Below are positions 1 through 7,956 of a stretch of 64,000 nt of DNA, piece by piece (within the stretch, counting starts at the first letter, position 1; every line of letters starts with the position of its first letter). The position numbers and the translations under genes were made by a program. The notes beneath the pieces were generated by a model. It had not been told where the DNA came from and did not search any database. It was given only the letters and a program-made list of their open reading frames with translations. The DNA comes from Sphingomonas pruni NBRC 15498 (GTDB taxonomy: Bacteria > Pseudomonadota > Alphaproteobacteria > Sphingomonadales > Sphingomonadaceae): contig NZ_BCYZ01000006.1 in assembly GCF_001598455.1 (NCBI RefSeq), positions 1-64,000 on the forward strand, written 5' to 3'.

Positions 1-325
1 CGGCGGGCAGAGCGTCGGCTTTGAGCGGCGCCCGCCGATCGGGCCAGGCGCGGACCAGCGTTCGCACGAGTTCGGCGTTCCAGGCGTAGAGATCCCTGAG
101 GCCCGGTTCGGTCACGAAGGGAAGGTAAAAGCCTTCGCTCGCCCGCATCTCGACGAGCAGAGCGCCCGCCAGCCGATGCAGCGCGTCCCGCACCGGCGTC
201 ACGCTGCTGTTGAGCCGATCGGCGAGCGCTGCCGGTTCGAGCTTCGTGCCTGGCGGCAGTTCGCCCGAGAGGATGTCATGCTTGAGGGCGTCGAACACGC
301 GCTCCGATGTCGCGCCCGGATTCAT
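1..325 (-). CDS. GntR-family transcriptional regulator, 3' end beyond window
   Basis: The first 108 residues are visible, starting at an ATG at 325. They form a GntR-type winged-helix domain: an amphipathic helix (SERVFDALKHDIL), the turn GELPPGTKLEP, the recognition-helix signature NSSVTPVRDALHRL, then the wing EGFYLPFV. The sequence after it looks like the beginning of a ligand-binding C-terminal domain (FadR/FCD style), but most of that is outside the window. The start codon overlaps the stop of the upstream dioxygenase gene by four bases (ATGA), so the gene is probably translated together with luxI and phyH. A GntR regulator at the end of a quorum-sensing operon could respond to a product of the dioxygenase; that is inference. 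Family assignment is firm, ligand unknown. Confidence 0.85.
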   Translation of the reverse strand, partial: MNPGATSERVFDALKHDILSGELPPGTKLEPAALADRLNSSVTPVRDALHRLAGALLVEMRASEGFYLPFVTEPGLRDLYAWNAELVRTLVRAWPDRRAPLKADALPA

Positions 326-1200
326 GGCGTTCGGCGTTGCTCGGCGACATAATCGGCCACCATCGCCGCCTGGTCCGGCCGCAAGGCGTCGATCGCCGCG
401 AGATGTTCCGTCACAGGCGCTTCGAGCAGCACCGACGGGCAGCGGCCCTCGTAATTGCCGAGATTGGGGCGATGCTGCTGATAGCCGACCAGCTGCGCCA
501 GCTCGCGCGAGAAACCGCGCGCGATCGCCGGCGGATAGGCGAGCCACTGATTCTCATAGGGCTTGAGCCAGCCCAGGCAGTAGCTGACGACCATCCCGCG
601 CCGAACGCGGCCGGATACGTTGCCGCCGGCACCATGCAGGGTCGAGCCGAGAAAGACGAGCGCGTCGCCGGGGTCCATCTCGGCGACGACCGGGCGATGC
701 GGCGGCTCTTTGGCGAGCGCGTTCGGGCCATGGCTGCCTGGCCAGATCACGGTCGCGCCATTGTCCGCCCGATAGTCGGTGAACGGCCACATGACGTTGA
801 CGAGATATTCGACCTCGCCGACGGTCCCGCGCCACATGTCCTGGTCGCGATGCGGCAATTGCGCCAGCGCGTCCGGGTGAAGCGCGATTGCCTGGGCGAG
901 GTTGAGCTGGATCGTGTCGCACCATGGCGACAATATTTCCTGTGCCGCGGCGAGGATCTCGGGATGGCGCACGAAGCGTTCGGCATCGCCGGCACGCGCA
1001 AGCAGACGTCCGAAGCGCTTGGTCCGTTCGCCGTAGAAGCCGCCCTCGCAGAACGGCGTCGCGTCGAACACAGGCGCGAGCACCCGGTCGAGCGCGTCCA
1101 CCTCTGCGGCAGGCAAGGCATTGCGGACGATGCAATAGCCTTGCTTGCGAAGCGTGCCGGCGAGGTCGCATCCCGCCGCGGGTATCGGGTCATGCCGCAT
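322..1200 (-). CDS. phytanoyl-CoA dioxygenase (PhyH) family Fe(II)/2-oxoglutarate oxygenase
   Basis: A 292-residue protein with the jelly-roll signature of PhyH oxygenases: the N-terminal GYCIVRNALPAAEVDAL, an iron-binding H-x-D in LPHRDQDMW, the strand GATVIWPGSHGPN, and the distal His in GSTLHGAGGN followed by the Arg-rich RVRRGMVVSY that usually holds 2-oxoglutarate. Length matches the family. I chose the ATG at 1200 because the protein then begins directly before the conserved fold; it overlaps the luxI stop by 11 bases. Sphingomonads often carry a phyH homologue directly downstream of luxI, so it may act on the acyl chain of the signal or on a metabolite made under quorum control. The substrate cannot be read from the sequence. 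Confidence 0.88.
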   Translation of the reverse strand: MRHDPIPAAGCDLAGTLRKQGYCIVRNALPAAEVDALDRVLAPVFDATPFCEGGFYGERTKRFGRLLARAGDAERFVRHPEILAAAQEILSPWCDTIQLNLAQAIALHPDALAQLPHRDQDMWRGTVGEVEYLVNVMWPFTDYRADNGATVIWPGSHGPNALAKEPPHRPVVAEMDPGDALVFLGSTLHGAGGNVSGRVRRGMVVSYCLGWLKPYENQWLAYPPAIARGFSRELAQLVGYQQHRPNLGNYEGRCPSVLLEAPVTEHLAAIDALRPDQAAMVADYVAEQRRTP

Positions 1201-1807
1201 GCGACACCTCCGCGAGCGGCGCGGAGCCGCGAATGCCGGCTCGCTCGAGCAACCTCGGCGTTCCGGCATCGATGTCGATGGCGATCGCCCCGAGCCGGGA
1301 CCCTTGGATCTCTCGCAGCGTGCCGAGCAGCCGGCAATGCCAGCCAAAGGCGAGGACCTGGTCGAGCCAGCCGGGTTCGGCGACGCCCGTATACAATGTG
1401 ATCCCATGGTCCAATCCGTATCGGGCGAGCGCGTGGACCAGTTCGTCGCGCGCCGCACGCCGGCCCCGCGCGCCCAACGAGCGATCGAGGCAGAATCGAG
1501 TGATCTCGAACACCGTCTCGCCTGACGGTACCGGTCCGTCGCACAGGTCGGCGAACAGGGTGTCGAGCAGATGGGGCTTCGTCGTCGGAAGCAGCCGCGC
1601 CGAGGCGCGATGGGCGCCATGCTCGTCCGCCAGGATCAGATAGATTGCCTCAGGCGTGTCGAACTGGTCGAGCTCGAAGCGCCCGGCGAGGACCGGCAGG
1701 TCCCAGCCGAGCAGATCGATGAAGACCCGCTTTCGTGCCTCGAACATGCCACGCAGCAGCGCATCGTCGGGCCCGGGGCAGGCGCTCTCTATCACGGTGA
1801 GCATCAC
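1190..1807 (-). CDS. luxI: acyl-homoserine-lactone synthase (LuxI family)
   Basis: Makes the acyl-homoserine-lactone signal from S-adenosylmethionine and an acyl carrier. At 205 residues it has the usual LuxI length, and the invariant set is present: R25/R27, F29, W35 (RKRVF...GW), D47 and D50 (LDQFD), R71 (SARLLP), F85, and E101/R104 (EITRF). Start is the ATG at 1807; a second ATG follows immediately. It lies 71 bases downstream of luxR on the same strand, and an imperfect palindrome lies in that gap. The downstream phyH gene overlaps its end, so the synthase, dioxygenase and GntR regulator are likely one transcript. The acyl chain made cannot be predicted. Confidence 0.95.
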   Translation of the reverse strand: MMLTVIESACPGPDDALLRGMFEARKRVFIDLLGWDLPVLAGRFELDQFDTPEAIYLILADEHGAHRASARLLPTTKPHLLDTLFADLCDGPVPSGETVFEITRFCLDRSLGARGRRAARDELVHALARYGLDHGITLYTGVAEPGWLDQVLAFGWHCRLLGTLREIQGSRLGAIAIDIDAGTPRLLERAGIRGSAPLAEVSHAA

Positions 1808-1853
1808 GAACCTCCGTCAAAGGTTCGCAAAGCGTGGCGCGCCGGGCGCCGGT

Positions 1854-1875
1854 CCCGCTATCCCGGAAAAGGGGG
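1854..1875 (-). promoter_or_regulatory. candidate lux-box-like imperfect palindrome
   Basis: A 22-bp dyad between luxR and luxI. Half sites on the plus strand are CCCGCTATCCC and GGAAAAGGGGG; nine of eleven half-site positions are complementary. Its centre is about 57 bases upstream of the luxI start, a position suited to LuxR activation. It does not match a published sphingomonad lux box that I can recall, so the call rests on symmetry and position only. Confidence 0.35.
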
Positions 1876-1878
1876 ATG

Positions 1879-2640
1879 TCAGCGCCGGGCGATGTCGGCG
1901 AAGCTGATCGTCCCGTCGAATAAAGCGTGGATGATGAGCGATGTTCGCTTCTGTACGCCGTACCGCTCACAGGCCTGCCTGATATGTTGTGCGACGGTCT
2001 CCTCGCTGATCCCCAGGATCACGCTGATCTCCCAGTCGCTTTTGCCGCGCGCTGCCCAGATCAGGCAATCACGCTGCCGGTCGGTCAGCCGCGACCCCGC
2101 GCCGGGCCTGCTGCTGCGCGCCGACGGGCGCACCTGCCAGACGCGGCGCGCCGCCTCGAAGGCGAAGGCGCCGACCAATTGCGTGAGCGCAAGATTGTCC
2201 GGCGGCGCGCGCCGGTCGGCCGCCATCGCGAACGAACACGATCCGGTCGCCTCGCCGGGCACGTTCGCCGGGATCGTGACTCCCGTGCCGATCCCATGGT
2301 CCTTGGCCCGTGCGAGGATTCCACGATCCCGCGGCGTCAGCGGGATCATCAGCGGGACGTTGTGCCAGGAAAAGCCGAGCGCTGTCTGCTGGCTGGCGCG
2401 GTGGATCGGGTCGGCGGCGGCCAGGCCTTCGCGATCGAAATAGTCGACCCAGCGATCAGGATAATTGTGCAGCCGTATCGTCGAGCCGGCCGCCGCCCTG
2501 AGGTCGACATGATGAGTGAGCGCGAAATATTCATAGCCCAACGATGCCGTGATCTCGCCGAGTATCGCTTCCAGATCGGCTGGACTGTTCGCGCCCGTGA
2601 CGAACTCGATAAACCGGGCCAATGCGTTTCCTATGCCCAT
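1879..2640 (-). CDS. luxR: LuxR-family quorum-sensing regulator
   Basis: A 253-residue two-domain regulator. The N-terminal half is the autoinducer-binding domain, with the conserved series W-x3-Y, D-P and W in DRWVDYFDREG, AAADPIHR and FSWHNV. The C-terminal part is the LuxR helix-turn-helix (LTDRQRDCLIWAARGKSD, then ISEETVAQHIRQACERYGV). The frame stays open up to 2766, but the ATG at 2640 gives the standard family length and puts the ligand domain at the N terminus, so I use it. It sits directly upstream of luxI in the same direction, the arrangement expected for a signal receptor and its synthase. The second half of the family LTxRExE motif is altered here (RQRD), a mild departure. Confidence 0.93.
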   Translation of the reverse strand: MGIGNALARFIEFVTGANSPADLEAILGEITASLGYEYFALTHHVDLRAAAGSTIRLHNYPDRWVDYFDREGLAAADPIHRASQQTALGFSWHNVPLMIPLTPRDRGILARAKDHGIGTGVTIPANVPGEATGSCSFAMAADRRAPPDNLALTQLVGAFAFEAARRVWQVRPSARSSRPGAGSRLTDRQRDCLIWAARGKSDWEISVILGISEETVAQHIRQACERYGVQKRTSLIIHALFDGTISFADIARR

Positions 2641-2849
2641 GAGGCACACCAGCGTCGGGAGGCGTCTCAAGCCGCCTTCGTCCCCGACGCCGTCCTTTCC
2701 CTGACCGCGCGCCCAATCTGCCGGTTCTCGCAACGGCGGAAGGACGCGGTTGAAAAGCGGGGACATTTTATCGATTCTCTGGAGGCAATCAAATCCGCTT
2801 CGGACCTAATTGGCGGGTTTCGCCGCACTTTGTGCAGCGTTCGCGGATA

Positions 2850-3645
2850 ATGGCGCACGAAGCGGGCGAGAATGGCTGGCGAGATGCTGCGCGCTATCGC
2901 CCGCTGGCGGGCGTCGATCGTGCCGGGCTGATGTGGGAATGGCTGCGCCGCGATCCCGGCTATATTGCCTGGTATGCGCGTGCCAGCGAGGTCACTCGCG
3001 GCGTTGACGCACTTCCGCGCGGCGCGCTGGCCTGGGGGCTTCACTTTCGCCGAGGATCCGGCGATCGCCGCCCCCCAGGCGCGGCTGATCTGGCATGCCG
3101 ATCTCGATCCCGGCACGTTGGCGGTCGAGGCCCGGCCCGCCGCGCGGGGTGACCCAAACGCGATCGACCCTGCGAAGCTGCGCGTCTGGTTGATCGCCGT
3201 CGCCGATAAGGATGGCTGCGAACATGCAGTGATCAGCGATGGCTGGCGCCACATCCGCTTCGATGTCGAGGCAGGCACCTTGTCGGCCGGCCCGGTGATA
3301 TTGCACTATCGGATCGAGGGCAGCCTTTCGGCGCGGCCCAAATTGTTGCCGCTCAGGCGGCTGGTGGAATTTTCGCTGCACCGCCAGTTCCGGCGTTCGC
3401 TCTATCCGCCCGATCCACGTATCGCGCGCTGGCTGACCGCGCTGCAGGTCCATGACGGTTTGACGGCTGGCGCCAGCCAGCGCGAGATCGGCGAGGCGCT
3501 CTATGGCATCGAGCGCGTGACGGCGGAGTGGGACGGGGCCTCGGACTCGCTCCGCTCGCGGGTCCGGCGCCTGGCGGGCGAGGCTCGGCGACTAGCGCGC
3601 GGCGGTTACCGGCTCTTGATGCGGCGCAGAGGTCAGAGCGTATAG
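2850..3645 (+). pseudogene. DUF2285-domain protein, broken by a +1 frameshift
   Basis: The first part (from the ATG at 2850) reads WRDAARYRPLAGVDR...WEWLRRDPGYIAWYARAS, the N-terminal domain typical of this family in sphingomonad conjugative elements. It then runs WGLHF and leaves the conserved sequence. The next frame continues exactly with FAEDPAIAAPQARLIW and the DUF2285 C-terminal half, ending at 3645. Removing one T from the TTT at 3045-3047 joins them as WGLHFAEDP, the expected family reading. The protein is usually thought to be a DNA-binding regulator of the element, but its role is not established. A real mutation or a sequencing indel would look the same. A downstream start at 2965 could still give a partial product. 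Confidence 0.8.
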
Positions 3646-3665
3646 GCGATGCCGGCCCGCCTCCG

Positions 3666-4619
3666 TCAGAAACAGGGCAGCGCGATCCGTACGACCAAAT
3701 CGCCATTATTATCATCCGCATAGTCGACCGTACCGCCCGAGACCGCGATCAGCCGGTCGATCAGGCCAAGGCCCTGGCTGCCGTCGCGTGAAGCGCCTAG
3801 CCGGGTTGGTTCGCGCCAGATCAGGCGAAGCATATTGTTTTCGGTTACGCCGTCGATCCCGACCGGCTTACCATGCTTGAGCGCGCCATATTTGAGGCTG
3901 TTGGTGGCGAGCTCACCAAAGGCGAGCGCGAGCGCCTGCATCGGGACCTGGGCGAGCCGGACGTCCGGAACCGTGCCGAAGCGCAGCAACGCCTCGTCGC
4001 CATAGGCCTTGGCGAGGAGCGGGACAATGTCGGGAAGACGGTTCTCGCGCGCCGGGTCAAGCAGCAGGTCCTGGACCTGGCCAAGCTGCGCGAACCGCTC
4101 AGCGACCGCACGCGCGAAGAGCCGATGCTCGGGCTGCGACCGTGCGGCCATCGTCACGATCCCGGCAGCGATGGTCATCGCGTTGCGCAGCCGGTGGCGC
4201 ATCTCGGCGCCGATCGCGGCGGCGCGTTCGCGTTCGGTGGTTTCCGCGGTGATGTCCCGCGCAACCGTCAGGAAGGCGGCGGCACCGGCGGAAGCGATCG
4301 GGGCCAGCGTCACGTCCCACCAGCGCGTTTCGTCATCGGGTCCCCGGCGCGGCGCGGTAAAGCGTACCGCTGTCCCAGCGCGCGCCGTACCGAGCGCGTC
4401 TTCGAGATCTGCGCGGCGATCGGCCGGCCAGCGGTCGATCCAGCGTTGACCGACCAGCGCTGCGGGGGCACTCAACTCCATCGTCCGGAGGCTCTCGCGA
4501 TTAACGAACAGGATGCGTCCTTCGCCATCGAGCAGCTCGATGCAGTCATGGGTCTGGTCGAGCAGCGCCGACAGTAACGCAGGTTGGCTGTCGACCAACG
4601 ATTCGATCAGGTCTGCCAT
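3666..4619 (-). CDS. PAS-domain HWE-family sensor histidine kinase
   Basis: A soluble 317-residue kinase with no membrane segment. Residues about 10-130 form a PAS sensor domain (HDCIELLDGEGRILFVNRE, then the PAC-like WWDVTLAPI...LTVARDIT). The phosphoacceptor box is EMRHRLRNAMTI; the ATP-binding part has the N-box ELATNSLKYGALK, the WRE triplet that gives HWE kinases their name, and GLGLIDRLI. Start chosen at 4619 (MADLIES). HWE kinases are common in alphaproteobacteria and often sense light or general stress; no LOV cysteine motif is seen, so the signal is unknown. No response regulator lies beside it. Its place next to the DUF2285 gene suggests it is element cargo or lies near the element border. 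Confidence 0.9.
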   Translation of the reverse strand: MADLIESLVDSQPALLSALLDQTHDCIELLDGEGRILFVNRESLRTMELSAPAALVGQRWIDRWPADRRADLEDALGTARAGTAVRFTAPRRGPDDETRWWDVTLAPIASAGAAAFLTVARDITAETTERERAAAIGAEMRHRLRNAMTIAAGIVTMAARSQPEHRLFARAVAERFAQLGQVQDLLLDPARENRLPDIVPLLAKAYGDEALLRFGTVPDVRLAQVPMQALALAFGELATNSLKYGALKHGKPVGIDGVTENNMLRLIWREPTRLGASRDGSQGLGLIDRLIAVSGGTVDYADDNNGDLVVRIALPCF

Positions 4620-4718
4620 GCCTGGACCTCCGCACGATCTTGGCAATTGTCAGGACCTAGCACATCGCGCGGCGGAAAACCTCCCGGCCGATTTGCCCCA
4701 GCCCGGCGACTCGACCTT

Positions 4719-5204
4719 TCAGGGCGCTCGCTCGAGCCGCGGATCGTAGAGCCATTTGCGCACCTTGCACGCGGCGATGCCGACCGCATCGGGGTGGGCG
4801 GGGTTGATCAGGACGTTGTGCTCCTCGGGTACGATCACCGAAGGGACCAGCAGCAGTGCCGAACTTTTGGCAGCGGCCCAGGCGGAGCCGAATGCGATGC
4901 TGACCCGGCCGCACGGCTCGGCGTCCCAGCCCACCGCGAGCGAGCTAGCGGTTGCGACCTGTGCCGCCGCCCAGACGGGGTCGGGGATCGTGATCTCGAC
5001 CAGGTAGCGGTTGAGCGGCAGGCCGCCGGCATTCAGATGGACGATCGTCTCGAGGCAGGCGAGCGCGCGGCTCGTCGCGCCATAGACCATCGCCACGCCC
5101 TTGTCGTTCCAGCGGCCGCCCGTGTTTCGGGCACCGGTGCCGGACAGGTCGTCGGCCTCATAGTCCTTTGTGTCGGTGGCGATCCGCCAGACCGACAAGC
5201 TCAC
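4719..5204 (-). CDS. RES-domain toxin (ParT/MbcT-like)
   Basis: A 161-residue RES-domain protein, named for conserved Arg, Glu and Ser. The motifs are GTGARNTGGRWNDKGVAMVY near the N terminus, ALACLETIVH, and a later Ser/Gly-rich strand. Characterised members degrade NAD or modify a metabolic enzyme by ADP-ribosyl transfer, which stops growth. The start is a GTG at 5204 that overlaps the antitoxin stop by four bases (GTGA), so toxin translation depends on antitoxin translation. Length agrees with the family. Which of the known activities it has cannot be told from sequence. Confidence 0.9.
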   Translation of the reverse strand: MSLSVWRIATDTKDYEADDLSGTGARNTGGRWNDKGVAMVYGATSRALACLETIVHLNAGGLPLNRYLVEITIPDPVWAAAQVATASSLAVGWDAEPCGRVSIAFGSAWAAAKSSALLLVPSVIVPEEHNVLINPAHPDAVGIAACKVRKWLYDPRLERAP

Positions 5205-5680
5205 GCATAGGCTCCGCTCTGGATCTGGGCGAGCGCCTGGGCGACCAGGGCCTGACCTTCCATCGTGTCGAGCAGGTCGATCGGCTTGCCGCCGCCGAGC
5301 GCCGGCAGCGGTTCGCGCAGCCAGCGCGACAGCCATTCGGGGGCATCGAAGCCTTCGGCCGATCCGGACTCCTCGATCATCGCTTCGAGTTGGCCGACCA
5401 GCTTGGCCAGGCCGATCACCCGTTCGCTGTCCTCGGTCGACAGCAGCTCGTTGCGCGCCGCCTTCTTGTTCACCGTCGCGGTCTTGAGGTTGAGCGCATC
5501 GAGCAGGACCCGCTGGTCGAAATGCAGCTCGCTGATCAGCAGCTTGGCTTTGGCGGCAGGGACACCGGCCTTGATGACGTCGATCCGGTCGCTGGGAGAG
5601 GAGCGGTAGATGTCCACATACACGAACGCGGGAGCGGTTTCCTCCTGCGGCTTGCGCTGCGCGATAGCGGGTTGTGGCAT
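5201..5680 (-). CDS. Xre/MbcA/ParS-type antitoxin
   Basis: A 159-residue partner of the RES toxin. The middle is helical and Xre-like, and the C terminus has the toxin-binding region of this antitoxin class: LSTEDSERVIGLAKLVGQLE, then EGFDAPEWLSRWLREPLPALGG and KPIDLLDTMEGQALV, ending in a helix close to the toxin start. The gene comes first in the pair, as is usual for RES systems. A promoter region with repeated TGAGCA elements lies just upstream, so the protein probably represses its own operon. Assignment rests on the C-terminal motif and the gene order. Confidence 0.88.
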   Translation of the reverse strand: MPQPAIAQRKPQEETAPAFVYVDIYRSSPSDRIDVIKAGVPAAKAKLLISELHFDQRVLLDALNLKTATVNKKAARNELLSTEDSERVIGLAKLVGQLEAMIEESGSAEGFDAPEWLSRWLREPLPALGGGKPIDLLDTMEGQALVAQALAQIQSGAYA

Positions 5681-5692
5681 TTGCGGTTCCTT

Positions 5693-5719
5693 TGAGCATT
5701 TATGTGGCTCATATGAGCA
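5693..5719 (-). promoter_or_regulatory. probable autoregulatory operator of the toxin-antitoxin operon
   Basis: Two TGAGCA elements lie 21 bases apart (5693-5698 and 5714-5719). The second is part of a perfect 12-bp palindrome, GCTCATATGAGC, at 5707-5718. The site begins 13 bases upstream of the antitoxin start, so a bound repressor would block the promoter. Two helical turns between the repeats suit two repressor dimers on one face of the DNA. Confidence 0.55.
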
Positions 5720-6614
5720 GAGCTTTCAAGGGCGCCAGGTTTTCGATCGGGCAGATCGCTCACGTAAAGCATCGCGGATCGCCCGCCTCGTCGCCAGGCA
5801 ACCGGCGCCAGGGCTGTGGAAGGCGCGGTGCAAGAAGGCGGGCCGACAGGGCAGGAGGCAGCGTTTCCCGCCAACGGATGGCGGCCGGAAATTCCGGTTC
5901 TTTGGATGGCGTATACGCTGGTAAGCGCGCTCGATTGTGGTGGTTGATCTTACGAAAGGCGGCGCCTCGCGCGGGAGGTTGCCCGCGCGACCGCCGCTCT
6001 ATGGCTCGGGCCAGGCCCTCGCCCCCGAGCCCCGGACGGGTCTCGGCCTAGCGGTGACGATCGGACTGGCGCGGGTCAGCGGTCGCTGACCCTGGCGGTG
6101 CGGGGCTGACGACGCACACTGCCGGATCGCTATGCGACCGGACAGGGTGCGGCGCTTGATAGCGGCCCCGCGGCACACCGCCTCGCGGCCGGGCGGCGCG
6201 CCCGGTTTTCGAGCCGGACGCCATGCCCCGTCCGGATCTCGAAAGCCCGGTTCGACGCCGCTGATCCGTCCGGCTCGTTGCGGAGTACCGTATTTGTAGC
6301 GCCGGCGGCGGGCCGCCGGCGCGGTTATACGCGGACGCCGCGCGGCTGCGCGGCGGCGCTGTTGGTGGCCTCTCCCGGTCAAGCGGGAATGGGCGGCGCT
6401 TCCTGCTAGGCGCGGCCGCGAGGTCCGCAAGCCGCGTGCCGCGGCTCCTCCACTCGCGTTCCGGCCCTGCGCCACCCCGTCGCGCGGAGGCGACGGGGAC
6501 CCCGGACTTGGGTGCGGGCCTCGCTCGTTGCCGCGCCTCTCCGGTCGCTCGGTGCCGCCCACCCCCGCTTTTTGCGGGGAGGCCATGAGCGGGGCGGGAA
6601 AGGAGTCACGCGTC
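5720..6614. other. intergenic region without a convincing gene
   Basis: About 0.9 kb of GC-rich sequence between the toxin-antitoxin promoter and ardC. Open frames exist on both strands but show biased low-complexity Arg/Ala/Pro composition and no recognisable domain. It holds an 8-bp GC-only inverted repeat, GCGCCGGC at 6299-6306 with GCCGGCGC at 6315-6322, which could be a terminator stem or a protein-binding site. The ardC ribosome binding site AGGAG is at 6601-6605. Confidence 0.5.
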
Positions 6615-7709
6615 ATGCCTGCCAACCGCCGTTCCGCCCGGGGCCAGTCCGGGATTGCGACCAGGTCGACCCGGTCGATCAAGCCGATCGACCCAGGCCA
6701 GGCGATCAAGTCAACCGGGAAAGGCAGGTGCGCCAAGACCCCCGAGGCGCACGGCGCGCGCGCGTCGGGGCGGTTCGGACAGGCCCGCCACGGGACGGCG
6801 GCGCCGCGCGCGTCGCTCTATGAAGCAGTAACCGGGCGGATCATCGCCGAACTCGAGGCCGGACGATTGCCATGGGTGCAGCCATGGGGAAGCGGGGCGG
6901 CGACCGCCGGTCTGCCCGTCAACGCCGCGACCGGGCGCGCTTATTCGGGGGTCAATATCCTCATCCTGTGGAGCGCGGTGATCGCGCGCGGCTATCCCGC
7001 ACAGCGCTGGCTGACGTTCCGCCAGGCCGCGACGTTGGGCGGGATGGTCCGGCGCGGCGAGCATGGCGTCACCGCCGTCTATGCCGACCGGTTCACGCCT
7101 GAGGCCGAGAAAGCGCGCGCCGAGGCGGAGGGCGACGCGCCTGGCACCGTCCCGTTCCTCAAGCGCTTCACCCTGTTCAATGTGGCGCAGTGCGACGGGC
7201 TCGACCCTGCTTTGTCGCTGCCGCCCGCGCCGGTCGATCTGTCCCAACAGGTACCCGCCGCCGAACAAGTGATCGCCGTCAGCGGGGTCACGTTCCGGGT
7301 CGGCGGCGACGAGGCCTTTTACAGTCCGGCACGCGACATGGTGGTCGTGCCGCCGCAAGCCGCGTTCTTCGAGCCGATCAATTATTACCGGACCTGTCTC
7401 CACGAACTGACCCACGCCACCGGTCATTCCGCGCGGCTGGGCCGCGACCTGTCGAACGGCTTCGGCACGCCAGGCTATGCCCGCGAGGAACTGATCGCCG
7501 AAATGGGATCGGCGTTCCTGTGCGCAGCGCTCGGCATCGTGCCCACCGTGCGCCATGCCGATTATCTTGGGCATTGGCTCGACCTGCTGCGCGGCGATGC
7601 CCGCGCGATCTTCCGTGCCGCGTCGGCAGCCTCGCGTGCCGCCGACTGGCTGCTCGCACGCGTACCGGCCGCATCACCTGTCGCGTCGTCCGATGAGTTG
7701 GCGCAGTGA
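6615..7709 (+). CDS. ardC: ArdC-like antirestriction protein (ssDNA-binding metallopeptidase fold)
   Basis: A 364-residue protein with the two ArdC domains. The N-terminal single-stranded-DNA-binding domain contains LYEAVTGRIIAELEAGRLPW and PWG, then NAATGRAYSGVNILILW. The C-terminal metallopeptidase-like domain has the zinc motif HELTHATGH with a third ligand in REELIAEMGSAFL. ArdC-type proteins coat entering plasmid DNA and shield it from restriction enzymes during conjugation. Start chosen at 6615, nine bases after AGGAG; an in-frame ATG at 6585 is less well placed. The N-terminal 60 residues before the domain are basic and low in complexity. It leads a run of element maintenance genes and overlaps the next one by four bases. 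Confidence 0.9.
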   Translation: MPANRRSARGQSGIATRSTRSIKPIDPGQAIKSTGKGRCAKTPEAHGARASGRFGQARHGTAAPRASLYEAVTGRIIAELEAGRLPWVQPWGSGAATAGLPVNAATGRAYSGVNILILWSAVIARGYPAQRWLTFRQAATLGGMVRRGEHGVTAVYADRFTPEAEKARAEAEGDAPGTVPFLKRFTLFNVAQCDGLDPALSLPPAPVDLSQQVPAAEQVIAVSGVTFRVGGDEAFYSPARDMVVVPPQAAFFEPINYYRTCLHELTHATGHSARLGRDLSNGFGTPGYAREELIAEMGSAFLCAALGIVPTVRHADYLGHWLDLLRGDARAIFRAASAASRAADWLLARVPAASPVASSDELAQ

Positions 7710-7954
7710 CCGAGGCGCGCCACCCCTTCGCGGCAGAGCCGACCAGCATCGGCCTGCAATGCCTTGTCCCGGGCGTCGCGCCGATCACGCCGTCCGACCG
7801 GCTGGCCGCGCGCGCCGCAGCACCACTCCAACCGAAAAGGCCGCAGCGCCCGTGCGACCTCGGCCTGTTCGACATGAATGCCCGCAATCAGCTCGACCTG
7901 TTCACCCCCGCGCCGCGCGACGATGCCGCGCCGCGCCTTCCCGAGGATCGATAG
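7706..7954 (+). CDS. small conserved protein of the element, function unknown
   Basis: An 82-residue protein starting at a GTG that overlaps the ardC stop by four bases (GTGA), so the two are probably coupled. It has a basic proline-rich middle (LAARAAAPLQPKRPQRP) and a C-terminal stretch LGLFDMNARNQLDLF. The pattern CLVPGVAPIT-SDRLAARAAAPL is one I associate with small ORFs beside ardC in sphingomonad elements, from memory only. No domain assigned. It ends two bases before the DUF2958 gene. Confidence 0.6.
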   Translation: MTEARHPFAAEPTSIGLQCLVPGVAPITPSDRLAARAAAPLQPKRPQRPCDLGLFDMNARNQLDLFTPAPRDDAAPRLPEDR

Positions 7955-7956
7955 CC

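Noticed and set aside
5999-6736. Long minus-strand open frame upstream of ardC
   Set aside because: Arg/Pro/Gly-rich, no domain, no ribosome site; typical of GC-rich antisense frames.
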